This document shows positions 34,249-45,038 of a stretch of 64,000 bases of DNA, piece by piece. The DNA is taken from assembly GCA_022592445.1 (NCBI GenBank), contig JABYQR010000004.1, positions 372,001-436,000 of the forward strand, in the 5' to 3' direction. Below the pieces are notes generated by a model that was given only the letters and a program-made list of their open reading frames with translations, was not told the origin of the DNA and searched no databases. Each line of letters begins with the position of its first letter. The first letter of the stretch is position 1. The position numbers were made by a program, and so were the translations under genes. The DNA is from Cytidiella melzeri (taxonomy: Eukaryota; Basidiomycota; Agaricomycetes; Polyporales; Irpicaceae).

Positions 34249-36338
34249 ATGCTGCCTCCTCCAACCGACACGCCGGTGTTGTCTCCCGCGCCCACCCTCG
34301 TAGACGGAAGGATTGTGCAGAGATACAGCGCAGCGAAGCGATACTCTCTGCTTGTCATCTTCTGCTTGGCACAGTTTCTAGATGCCGTCAACAACTCGGC
34401 GCTGTTCTCAGCGTTACCGAGCCTCGTCGTCGACCTGCACATGAGCCCGAACGAGTCGACATGGATCATAAGCGCCTTTCAGCTCACCTTTGCGTCGTTT
34501 CTCTTAATTGTGGGTGATTTTGCCTTCATCGCTTTCTCATGTTAACGAAAGCATCCAGAGTGGGAGAATATCCGACGTCTACAACCCTAGTGCGTCCTTG
34601 TCTTTGCTTTACCTTGCCCAATTGACGGATTTCCTTTGCAGAAATGGCATTCATCACCGGCGTCACATTACTGGGGATACTGTCTATTGGGGGAGGGTTT
34701 GCCACCAACAAAATTGTTCTCATCGTTCTTCGTGCTCTGAGCGGTCTCGGTACGTCTTACTGTTGCGTACTGAATACAAATTATCCTTATTGCGTATGTA
34801 TGCAGCCGCGTCCCTCACAATTCCCTCCGCGTTGACCCTTCTCGTCGATGTCTTCCCAGAGAAGAAAGAACAAGCACGTGCGTATCCTTGCGTTTTGCAT
34901 GCCTTGACCATTTCCTCACCTGTGAATCGTAGGCGCCATCGGAATTTTCGGCGGCTGCGGTGCTGTTGGGAATGGTCAGCATACGTTTCTGAAATCTCTC
35001 GCCGTCTGCCATTGACGTCTTTACTTTTCAACATAGTCCTGGGTCTCATCATTGGTGCCATTTTCGTTCAGGTCGCCAGCTGGTCCTGGGTTTTCTGGTT
35101 TGTTGCTCTCATCGCCATTCCTATCGGCCTACTTTGCACGTTCCTGGTGCCTAGTCCCGTCAGAGGCCGAGCCGAGCATGAGTCGGGAAAGGCGAGGTGG
35201 AGAAGCTTAGACTTGGGTGGCGTGTCGATTTTGACTGGTTAGTTCCGTTCTTCTATTAAACTCAAGTGAACGTGCTGAATGCATGGCCCATAGCTGCGCT
35301 GATTTTGCTGATCTTCGCTGTGACTTCTGGTGGCTCGTCGGCGGGTTGGGACTCAGCGATGGTAATTGCGCCTCTTATAATCTCAGTCGCCATGATCGTA
35401 GGATTTTTCTACTTTGAAACTCGTATTTCTGAGAACACTGCTGCAGTGTAAGCGTTACTCTATCGATTCACTGTACCTAATATACTTACACATCGTCTAG
35501 ACCTCCACGGACTTGGTTTTTACCGAACTTTAGCTCCCTCTTCGGCGTGGCGCTGATGCCTTACCTCTGGTGGACTGCACTCTTCGCCGTTCTCACGCCG
35601 CTCTGGCAAGAAGTGTACGAATGGAGCGCTATCTCCGTCGCACTCCGCATGTATGTCTTCCCTTAATTCGCCCAACTCACGTTTTTGATACCTCTTACCA
35701 TCAGGATCCCTGTCGGTGCCCTCGCGTTTGCCGCCTCCTTTTCAGGTCCTCTCTCAGATGTCTTTGAACCCAAATACATCATCCTCTTCGGTCAAGTAAT
35801 CCTCATGATCGCAACCATTCTCCTCGCCCTCGCCGACGCGCCGTCGAAATACTTCTCCCACGTCCTCCCCGGCTTCATACTGGGATCGGCGGGAGCCATG
35901 TTGACGTTCACCCACGCCAATATCGCCATATTCAGGACAGTGCCGAGCAACATGGCGGGCACGGTCGGTGCGATCTTCAATGGAGCGCTGCAGCTTGGTT
36001 CGGCGGTGGGGATTGCCGCCGTGTCCTCGATCGAGGCATCTGTTGAGGCTAAACTTCCAAAGACGGCGGGAGGAAGCGTGTTTGGCGTGGTCTCGGAATA
36101 CCAGGGACAGGCTGCCGGGTTTTGGTTCTTGCTGGGTGTTGTGGGCCTCGAGTTTCTGAACATCCTGGTGTTCTACAGGGTGCGGGAAGTCCCTAAGAGG
36201 GACGTCGAGTCTATACGAGAGGAGGTATGCGAGAAGGAGGAGGAGGTGGTGGATGAAGATGCCAAAGGTGTGCCGGTGGAAAAGGAGGACGTGGCGGCGT
36301 CTGACAGCGTGCGGTATGAGACCGAGGTTGTTGGTTAA
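34249..36338 (+). CDS. MFS multidrug-type exporter, DHA2-like (copy 2)
   Basis: Paralogue of the gene at 22036-23905. Exon by exon I read: MLPPPTDTPVLSPAPTLVDG...FASFLLI (from 34249), SGRISDVYN, MAFITGVTLLGILSIGGGFA, AASLTIPSALTLLVDVFPEK, RAIGIFGGCGAVGN, VLGLIIGAIFVQVASWSWVF...GGVSILT, AALILLIFAVTSGG, PPRTWFLPNFSSLFGVAL, and the long last exon to 36338. The last exon starts at about 35706, after an intron that splits the codon for Met in LRMIPVG; copy 1 lacks that intron. The order of TM segments and motifs is complete, so it should be a functional 12-14 TM exporter. The C-terminal tail is Glu/Lys-rich. Confidence 0.87.
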
Positions 36339-39300
36339 GGTTTCCTCGGCAGTCGTCCAGTGCTCAAAGCTACCTCGTCAAGTTTTTTCAACACTGATCA
36401 TCCGTTCTCATGTCCAACGCGTGGCTGCCTCATCCTACACTCGCACTTCGCCATCTATCATGTTCATGATTACGACTTCAACGAGCATCTGTCTTCTTTT
36501 GTTCTCCTTCTCCGTTTCTTCACTCTTTTCGTTTGGGTTTCCTGGCTACATTCCACGGACTACGGTAACATCTAGAGCTCACTTACATATCTCTCTCCCT
36601 CTTCTCGCATCTTACTTCTTGGTTTCTTCATAATCACTATTGCATTCCATACACTTTTGATCCATAGAATTAGAATTTAGACGGTCTTCCATGTATTTAG
36701 ACTCTAGAGTAGTGTATCCCGTACTTATACTCGTCTCTTGGTTCTGCCTCGGAATTGCCTCTGATTATCGGCGACGCTTGTATGTCCTAGATGCAAGTCT
36801 GTCAGTGAATAGTTACAGCCACTTCCATAATGATAGGTAGGCGCGTGTGAACTACACGGAGGCGGACGACGAGCTAGGTAGCAATTCGAAGTCGCCGACT
36901 GCCCTCGCCCTGCCAGATGCATCACGGCACTACAATGCCGAGTAGCTCCGATCAATGTTTTACGTACTCCGTCACGGTGAAACTATGTGTAACTTTTTAC
37001 AACCCGCCCATACATACGGAAGTGGCTGTAATTGCACTTACGGTACGAACTAACGCGGTGTGTCCGCAGAAGCCGTTATCTTCATTTTGCGAACGCTGCG
37101 TCGGCAGATACCAGATGAACCACCGTGATTCATCGTGGAATAGCAAGATCACCGGGTCTATTTATTTCCAGTCCACTGAGTATATTCCACGGGATAGGAA
37201 CAGAACATCGCATCACTTTGATGGTAAGCTCATGCACCTATCCTGATGCCACAGAACGGCATGGGCCGTATAACTTGATGTGTACTACATGTCGTACATA
37301 GTCGCGTGATGACTTACTTCGACTCGGACTTGGTCCATATACATGCACGCAATGGCATATTGGAAAACGCCATTGCGCCAACTGTTGCCGCGCAAAAAAA
37401 TGCGATGAGCTATAGCCGGTGGATCCTGTGTCGGTGCACTCAGCGCTGGCAGTTCAACTATCACTTATGATACTCTCGTAGCCGGACAAGCTGTACCCGA
37501 GCAACAAAATCATACTGTATGATTCAGTTCTCGTCAGTCACGGTGTATGATGGTTGAACCTTTCGACCCTGGAATGTACTCACCGAACGATCCTCGCCAA
37601 AGGAAATGTAGCTGTTGACCACTGGAAGCCCGAAATTCGACATGATATCCTTCCTGAACTAGTCGCTGACTACTCACGGTTCAATCGGAGGTATGCACTC
37701 GCACCTGGCAGTGTGATGATCATCCCGTTCTAACCGTGAGTGTCATCGTACAGCAAGCATGCGGGCATGCCGCCCCACACCAAACTCCTCGGTTTTCACC
37801 GATGAAACACGCTGTGAGTTAGGATACGACCGACAAACTGGTACGCTGGAGCTTGTAAGTGGATGCGCGTGAGCGGGTCCGGAGCCTCGAATAACATTGG
37901 GATCAAACTCAAGGGTGGTCATAAACGCCTTGGTACAGTTTAACAGTGACCAGGGGCCACTGGCAGCTTAGAATTTTCTGGATCCGGAGCATAGACTCGC
38001 TGTTAAACATAGCATGGAAAGATCGCAGGTCAGGGCCAGAGAGCAAGTCATGTGTGCTTGTAGCTGCAAACTCCGCTGACGATTGGACAAGGCCCCCGAT
38101 CAATCATAACACCAGTATGCTGGAATGCAAGCTTCACGGGCTATCCAATTAGCTTTTGCTGCAAACATGCTGTGGAACGAAAGCTTACTGGATAAATGCA
38201 CGGTTGGGCAGATCTTTCGAAAGCCGAGCGTTTTCCTCAAGCTGCGGCGCGCTCGAATGATGCTGTTTCTGTTCTTGCGGAGGGCCGAACCATCATGTCA
38301 AACAAGCGTATTGAGTTGAGATAAAGTCCGAGCGCGTGTATCGTACAGGCAGCGTTCGTGTAGATATCATATAAAAGTCATAGGTTTTGAGTTCGGCGAC
38401 GCCGCCGTACCACTGAAGAATAGTCTGGCTTGTAGGGGAAGCGAAGTACGACACAAGAGGTGAGGACAGGAATTAGCAATGCGATATAAATACTGCACTG
38501 GTGTTACAATCAGTGGCTTGGGAGATAGTAGAATGGCAAAGTCCTACTTACATACAGCTATGAAGCGGGACGTATTCGTGTATAGAGACGCTTTGCTTGT
38601 CGACTCGTAGACACCTTCGTTGGACAGATCGTTGTCAGTTAATGGTATATGTCCAAGGGGTTACAAACGGACCTATGAGTGGTGTCATTTCGGTCTCCTC
38701 CGGGAAGAGGACAGTCTTTGGCTGCGGTCAACGGGAGGGATGGCGGCCGCAAGGAAGAGTGACTCGAACGTCGAGTACGACTGGTGCCGTACGATCATTT
38801 TTCGTACAGTTGTGGCGATGATGTGGTGGTGTGCAGAATTGTTGGATGAAAGCGGATGTACGAGATAAGTCGTCGGACAAGCTTGGGGGAAAGGACCAAC
38901 GGTTCGTCTTTGTCTTTATACTCGCTGTGGTGTCGGGTCCTGTCTGGCTGGTACCCTTACCTGCCGATGTTGGCCTCCAGGACATGCTGCTGGGAAGAGG
39001 GGTAAGAAGCCGGCTGTGAACGTGTGCACGATGAGTTCCGTATGAGGCTCCACACAGTGGCAGCTGTCTGATGGAATTGACCCTAGTGGCCATGCACCAA
39101 TGCAGGAACGTGGACGCTCGCTGATCTCGATATTGACAAGAGCGTCGGGAGGAGTACAACGACAAAGCAAGATCACTCCCCAAACATTGCGACGATGGGG
39201 AAGGTTGCAGCGGATATAATCTGTAGTCTCTTGGGTTTAAAGTCCTGTCGACCATACTACAGATAGTGCGTACCTTGAGATATCCGGCCACAACTAAGCG

Positions 39301-40602
39301 GCACTAGCGCGCCTGGCATGCTTGACCCACGACGTATGATATGTCCAGCGCCTGTGCAAAGTGACAGTTCAACAAGCGGAGTTTCGACGCGGGCTCAATT
39401 GTCGACGAAAGGCTATCTTGTGTACCAGCATCGGATTCTGGGGTATGCACGAGGCTTGGTGAACCGTGCGGACGAAGGCGATGCGCGATCGATTGAATTG
39501 GCTTTTGGCTGTTGAAAAAGAATCTAAACATACAACCCGAGATTCAATTATGTCGTTGCTCAATCTATGCCGTTGAAGATGGGGTGGGAGACTGCGGTTA
39601 TGTGTAAGGATTGCGCAAACCCTGCAATCAATGGCACGCTGTGACTATATGTATTGTCAGGAATTTGCATATCTATGACGACTCCGTTCAATAACGTACT
39701 TACCGCCATCCGAGTGATATGAGCGTAAAGATACAGCTGAACACCGTGCGCCGATGTCACTTGCGTCAAGGCCATGCAATATCCCAGATGACGACCCTTC
39801 TCACGGCTCTGAGAACGTGTGGCGCAAAGGTAGCAAAATTACTGTCCAAAGGAAGCAGCTAGTCTCACGTCTTGCCGCAAGAAGCCATTCCGCCGGCCTA
39901 TCGCAGCTCATATCGTTTGTGTCAAGGCCCCTTCAGCCACTAAGGCCAGATGCGCGACCAGAACCACCACCGCAAGCTAATCGATCGAGACCCAATTCAC
40001 ATATGACAATCCATAACATCGCGCAACTGCCAGGGTACACAGTGTACGCTCTTAGGGTACGCTGTCGGGGTATTGGAAATGTGCACGATGATGGTGACAT
40101 TTCATTTCCGTCAGCGTGTTGTCCTATGTCGCGAACATAGTAGGAAAAACATACCAGAGAAGCCGTCGAAGTCAATTCACGCTTCGAAAGCTTCATGTAG
40201 ACGAGCACACGCGATACGTAGCATCGGGATTCTTCGAGGAAAGGCATGGTGAGGATGTCGGGGATCTTCAGGTCTACGCCGTATTCATAACAATCCGTCC
40301 TCATTCCGTGGCGCTCGGGACACCATACGTGTGTCGTCCTTTTGAAGGTCTTGCTTGCTAGAGCCGAATATATCTGAAGGTGATTGAGCATTTAGCAATC
40401 TCACTGGTAGGACTTAAGCAAACCTACAGGAAAGGAATAAGCTAGACAGTTGGAGAGGCCATGACGCGAGTGGCGATTGACAGCAAGACACAATCTTGGC
40501 TAGTAATTTCAAATGTAGGCCAAAGTCACAACCATGTCTCTCAAGTCCACTTGCCGAGGCATGATGAGGGAGTCCCCGTCGGTGGTCTCGCCGGTCGAAC
40601 GG
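36339..40602. other. Gene-poor 4.3-kb stretch
   Basis: I recognise no gene. The largest frames (38728-39291 minus, 187 codons; 39933-40391 minus, 152 codons) have erratic composition, overlap frames on the other strand, and show no domain. Composition is not visibly AT-rich, there are no LTR ends or pol motifs, and no tRNA-like sequence is evident. It may be decayed genes, regulatory DNA, or fast-evolving non-coding RNA. Confidence 0.4.
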
Positions 40603-40742
40603 TTGCTGAAGAGAGGCGGAGCAGTGGGACCCGTTGTTTTCGTACTACTATCAAGTTACGCGGTTCGTTGAATTGCTGAAGAGAGGCGGAGCAGTGGGAC
40701 CCGTTGTTTTCGTACTACTATCAAGTTACGCGGTTCGTTGAA
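40603..40742. repeat. Perfect tandem duplication, 2 x 70 bp
   Basis: The 70-bp unit that begins TTGCTGAAGAGAGGCGGAGC occurs twice head to tail (40603-40672 and 40673-40742) with no difference by eye, followed by one further matching base. There are only two copies, so it is a recent local duplication and not a microsatellite array. Confidence 0.93.
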
Positions 40743-40870
40743 TCACTGGTAGATTGATATTTGATACAGATGGGTATTCTTCCACGGCGCAGTCCGACAG
40801 CTGACACTTTCAAATTCGTCAGTGGTGTCTACACACGGACATGAAAATGAGAAGACTTACGGTCACCCTG

Positions 40871-41568
40871 TTACCTTTCAGCGGTGTCCACTGGCATGAT
40901 AATTGAGTGTTCACCGAGCTCACGACCCTTCCCCTTATTACCACGGCTCCGCTTGCTTTTGCCTCGTGAGGACGTCTCCGCACTCTCGTTGCCAACCAGC
41001 TCCTCAACTGACCCCGTGAATTTCCTTTTCGACGGCACGCTGACAGCTTCTCCTGGAGAAATCTCTATGTTGTATAAATCCTGCGCGTTATTCTTAGGCC
41101 TCAGCTCGACTTCTTTGAACCGGATACGCCGTTCGGTGTTGGCAACGTGTGTCAAGCCTTTATGATTACGTTCATTGCGGTCATCTGTTCAAACGCCTCA
41201 GAAACATATCCCCATTAGTGAAGCCAAGTTTGCATGTCGTACCTTTCGAGTCGGTGAACAGTAACTCAGTCCCAAGCAGAGCCTGATGTTCTCCCTTGAA
41301 GACTGTTCCGGACAGTTGTAGGAACGGCGTCGGACCGTCTAATCCCTAGAATGCTTTTTGTTACGTGTTCGCTATGGGATATTGATGAACTCACGATCAA
41401 ACGGTAGGAGGAAGTGCTTGGAACTAGTGTAGGCTCGATGCTCCCGAGGTCGAGAGTCACGTACTCGACTTCTTCCACAACCTCGCCGTCGAGTTGCTCG
41501 TATTCGCTGTCATCTCCAAATTTCTCGACCTGGGAAGAACCATGATTCAGGGTCCATACCCTCTCCAT
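40871..41568 (-). CDS. TFIIIC subunit, tau55-related (TFIIIC_sub6)
   Basis: Subunit of the RNA polymerase III initiation factor TFIIIC, which binds internal promoters of tRNA genes. Three minus-strand exons, 41395-41568, 41243-41345 and 40871-41184, give 196 residues. The family core is clear: EVEYVTLDLGSIEPTLVPST, SYRLIGLDGPTPFLQLSGTV, FKGEHQALLGTELLF. The C-terminal part is charged, with a basic SRGKSKRSRGNKGKGRE stretch that may be nuclear-localising. The 3' end is uncertain, because the stop at 40871 lies inside a possible donor (AG|GTAACA) and one more exon may exist. The Met at 41568 is used because the region before it is not conserved. Confidence 0.82.
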
Positions 41569-42375
41569 TGCGATAGAGATGCTAGTAGTGGAAGTTACGG
41601 TTAAAAACAAGTCAAAACATCAACCGTGAAATCGGCCCTTCTCCACGTGCAATTCGCGTGGAACACACGTGGCATTCTCGCGGCTTTGACCCTGCATTCG
41701 CTCAGATTTATCGCACGTTGACTGCAACGTTCATCTCTTGCTTCAACTCTACATGGCGAGCTCAGAGCAATGAGAAATATGTAGATTCTGCAGGCTTGGT
41801 CAGTCCTCCAACATTATACACACACCTTGAACCTCTGAATCGCTTGTCCTTTTATTCAGTTAATGCTTGGACTTGCTGATCCTTCCAGCATCACGAAACA
41901 TACTGATCTATCCAGGCTACCTGGGGCTACCTGACGCTACCTAAGGCTATGCAAAGCTCAGTAGAGCTCCATGGCAACTGGTAGCACAGGTAGATAAGTT
42001 GCTGTTTCCTGATGTGCGAGAACACCGCGACGGCCTGAGTATGGCAGCACCGTTCATTGCCAAAGCTCTTCAGCATCTCCCACGACCTTGCTCTGATTTC
42101 TCGTCTCGATCTTTAATGACCTTGCCGCTTTCGTAAGACACAGACTAGTGCAGAGAAGACAAGACACGGCTGACTCTTCACACAATCACTCGCCATCCCT
42201 ACTTGTCAAGATTGTCATGGTTTTAGCGATGATGAAGCGGTCAACGGTGTCTATCAAGGCTGGTCGTGCTTGTGGAAGATGAAGGCTCCATGCTTAAGCG
42301 CATGCGTATATAACGCAGAGCCTTGGCTTGACAACCTTAGGTCCTCCTCCACATTCTCTTCGCTTCGCATCGAAC
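41569..42375. other. Intergenic 0.8 kb with a short GCTACCT repeat
   Basis: No gene recognised. Near 41916-41950 the word GCTACCT occurs three times at about 10-bp spacing. The 3' part is the presumed promoter of the second DUF6533 gene. Confidence 0.4.
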
Positions 42376-44153
42376 ATGTCAAACTCTACTCAACAGGATG
42401 GAATTGATATACTCGCTCTCCAGGCCGGGTAATGTGTATCGCGTTGTTCATCTTGATCTTTATTGCTGACGAAATCTAACCTCTAGACAACTTGTCACCT
42501 TTCTGACTTTTTCGGCGTCAGGTGCGCTCATCCCCAGTGGTGGATGGCTGCGTCGCTGATGGTTCCAGCACTCTACTGCTATGAATGGATGGTGACTCTT
42601 GAGCAGGAGGTAAAGTATATTTGGGCCCAAAGATGGACACTCTCTACTTGGATCTTTGCTGTGAATCGCTATGCAACTCTGCTCTTCGCTGTTGTATCGG
42701 GTTTGCCAACACCGACTTATGATGTGTGTATTTCACCTGCTGAGCCAAGTCGTCTCACCTGCTAAACACTTCACAGAGGTTGGTAACAAATTACTTTATC
42801 TGACCCGGTACATGAGTTGTGACATTTTGAAGTTGTCAATCAGGACTACGGTCAATAGAAACATTGGTTCTGCTCCAGTGTGTAGTAGCGGCGCGTAAGT
42901 CATTCCCCCCACTGCTCCGACTTACGCTTGTGTCATTGCACTGAGTACGGTCGAGTCAGTGTTCTCAGCACTACGGGTTTTTGCACTCTCCGGCCGCAAA
43001 ATCTGGCTCTTCCTTGTGGTGTTCTCCCTAAATTTGGTTCCCGTTGCTACAAATACGGTTAGTGTGTATTGTTTCAAAGGATGAATCCGTTACTGCCGTT
43101 CTGTGGCTTTTGAACTGACTCATGTCATGTAGTTCCTCACTATAATGGACACTGTCGAATTCGCAGGTACCTTGGACTGCGACGCACTGTTGAATTCATC
43201 TGAAAAGGTGTGGTCAGGGTATGTAATCTGCTCACATGAATACATGTCCATTCTAACATTTGTCGTGTCCAGATGTGGGTTATAAACGCTGTGTGTTGCA
43301 TGAGATTTCTGACAGAGCTCGCTGCAACAGTGTCAATCAGCACCCGTGGTTGTGTTATTCTCGCAGACGTCATCGTGCTGGTAGTCACCTGGATGAAAGC
43401 AAATGGGACCGTTCGGGAGGCTTTGCGTTTCAGAATCGAGGTCCCTTTGAGCAAAATTTTGATTCGGGATGGTAAGTCGTTGTCATGTGCTCACGATACA
43501 GACGAACCATGGACTGATGTGAACCATAGGCACGCTATTTTTCATGTGTGTGCCATGACTGAACGTTCTGTTGGGTTGCACTCACTGGACGTGCTCTACC
43601 ATCGAACTAGAGTCCTACTCGGAGTCAACACTTTGGTACTGCTGATCAACAATTTGGTTCGTCGATAGCTGAGTAGTGTCCCGGAGATCGAGCTGCTGAC
43701 AAATTTTCAGCCGAGCACACCGTTAAGCCTGTCCGTATTTGGCAGCACGTTCTTATCATCGTTCGTCCCCATGTTTAATCATTGCCTCGTGCAATTCAAG
43801 ACCAACAACATTTCCTCTTCTGCAATAGAATGCCACCAATCATCATTTCCCGCTTCATGCTCAATCTGCGGCTGGCAGCCAATACGTCGGAGGACCTTCA
43901 AAGCAACCAGGAGGGTAGTACTGCAGCGCAAAGATCCACAATCCGCTTCAACTCCAATTCCCTCGTTGGAAACATGGGAGAGTCCCTGCGATTCGAAGCA
44001 GAGGATGATGACCCAGGCAGCGGTAGCAAGAATGAACGCAGCGGCATCGAGCCCGAAGAATCAGATGCACTTGTCGCCGAGGGCTCTAGCCATGACGCCC
44101 AAGCTATAGTCCTGGTAATCTGTTTCATCTCGTCGATATCTCCTGCTTATTGA
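42376..44153 (+). CDS. DUF6533-family multi-span membrane protein (copy 2)
   Basis: Same family as the gene at 30465. Start MSNSTQQDGIDILALQAG at 42376. The DUF6533 motif is YEWMVTLEQEVKYIWAQRW, then WIFAVNRYATLLFAVV. Later exons give VFSALRVFALSGRKIWLFLV, RFLTELAATVSISTRGCVIL and LADVIVLVVTWMKA. The tail is IIISRFMLNLRLAAN...IRFNSNSLVGNMGESL, followed by an acidic Ser/Glu-rich stretch. Frame ends near 44153. Several introns lie between these blocks (for example 42725-42935 and 43475-43530) and exact borders are unsure. RFMLNLR and VGNMGE, shared with copy 1, fix the assignment. Function unknown. Confidence 0.72.
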
Positions 44154-45038
44154 ACGTCAATGCGATCAACCTAGGACGTTTCTGTAGTGTAGTCATTGGG
44201 AGATAGGCTAAGACTGCTTAGTGTGGCGTACCCTTGTGGAAGCTCCGGAACGCAGGGCGGACGACTTTTTGGTGGTGTGCACGCTTCTCGCTCGTGTGGC
44301 CATGGGACAAACAAATATGCAGCTCAATATCCAGTTGCCACCTCATTCCGTGTGGTCACGCATATGGATCTACAGAACTCTGATACCACGATTTATTTTA
44401 ATTTTTATTCTTCTAGATCTACGGTTCCTGCGTACTGGCATAAATATTTATCAAACAAACAACGGTCTAGAGAGTGAGGTCTAGTGAGGACCGATCCGGC
44501 GATCCCAGGCTACTCTTACGTATAGTATGTTTCTGTGTACCGTGACTGTGCTGTCTAGTGTGGCTGCACTGGGTAGTACTACAGTGGCTTCAAGTTCAAT
44601 CTTTCCTCTTACCATCTGGCAGTACGATGTGCGCAATGACACTGTTCACTGCCAGTTCATTCAATGTCTGAATCGAATGCGATGTGCCAGTGTAGGGTCA
44701 TAAGGGTATGTAACTTGACTTACCGCGTGGTATGTTCTATGTAGGCACAACATTTCCACGAGTTCAGAATTAATCTTGTTTATTCATTCCGCCAAATGCG
44801 ATGGGTGTAGAGTATACATGTAGTACCTAGAATAAAGAGTCAACCCCGCTTCGTGCGTCCAAAAAGCCCGAGTCCCCCCCACCACAAAAAAAGCAACAAA
44901 GAAAAGCTTGTGAGTATAGTAATAAAAACCTGGCTGCGACCCCAAAATGCCAAGAGAAAAAGGCTGCCATACATGTAGCCGTGCTGAGCTTCATGCGCGA
45001 ATACAGTCGATCCAAGGGAGGAACCCACAACCCAACGC
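44154..45038. other. Intergenic 0.9 kb between convergent genes
   Basis: Lies between the 3' ends of the DUF6533 gene and the SLATT gene. The part near 44880-44920 is A-rich on the plus strand. No gene is recognised. Confidence 0.4.

Noticed and set aside
38728..39291. 187-codon minus-strand frame as a protein gene
   Set aside because: Composition is erratic, with Ser/Arg/His-rich runs. It overlaps plus-strand frames, shows no domain and has no plausible exon structure around it.
39933..40391. 152-codon minus-strand frame as a third DUF6533 copy
   Set aside because: I looked for the YD-hLTF-E-hW motif and the NLR/VGNMG tail in all frames nearby and did not find them.
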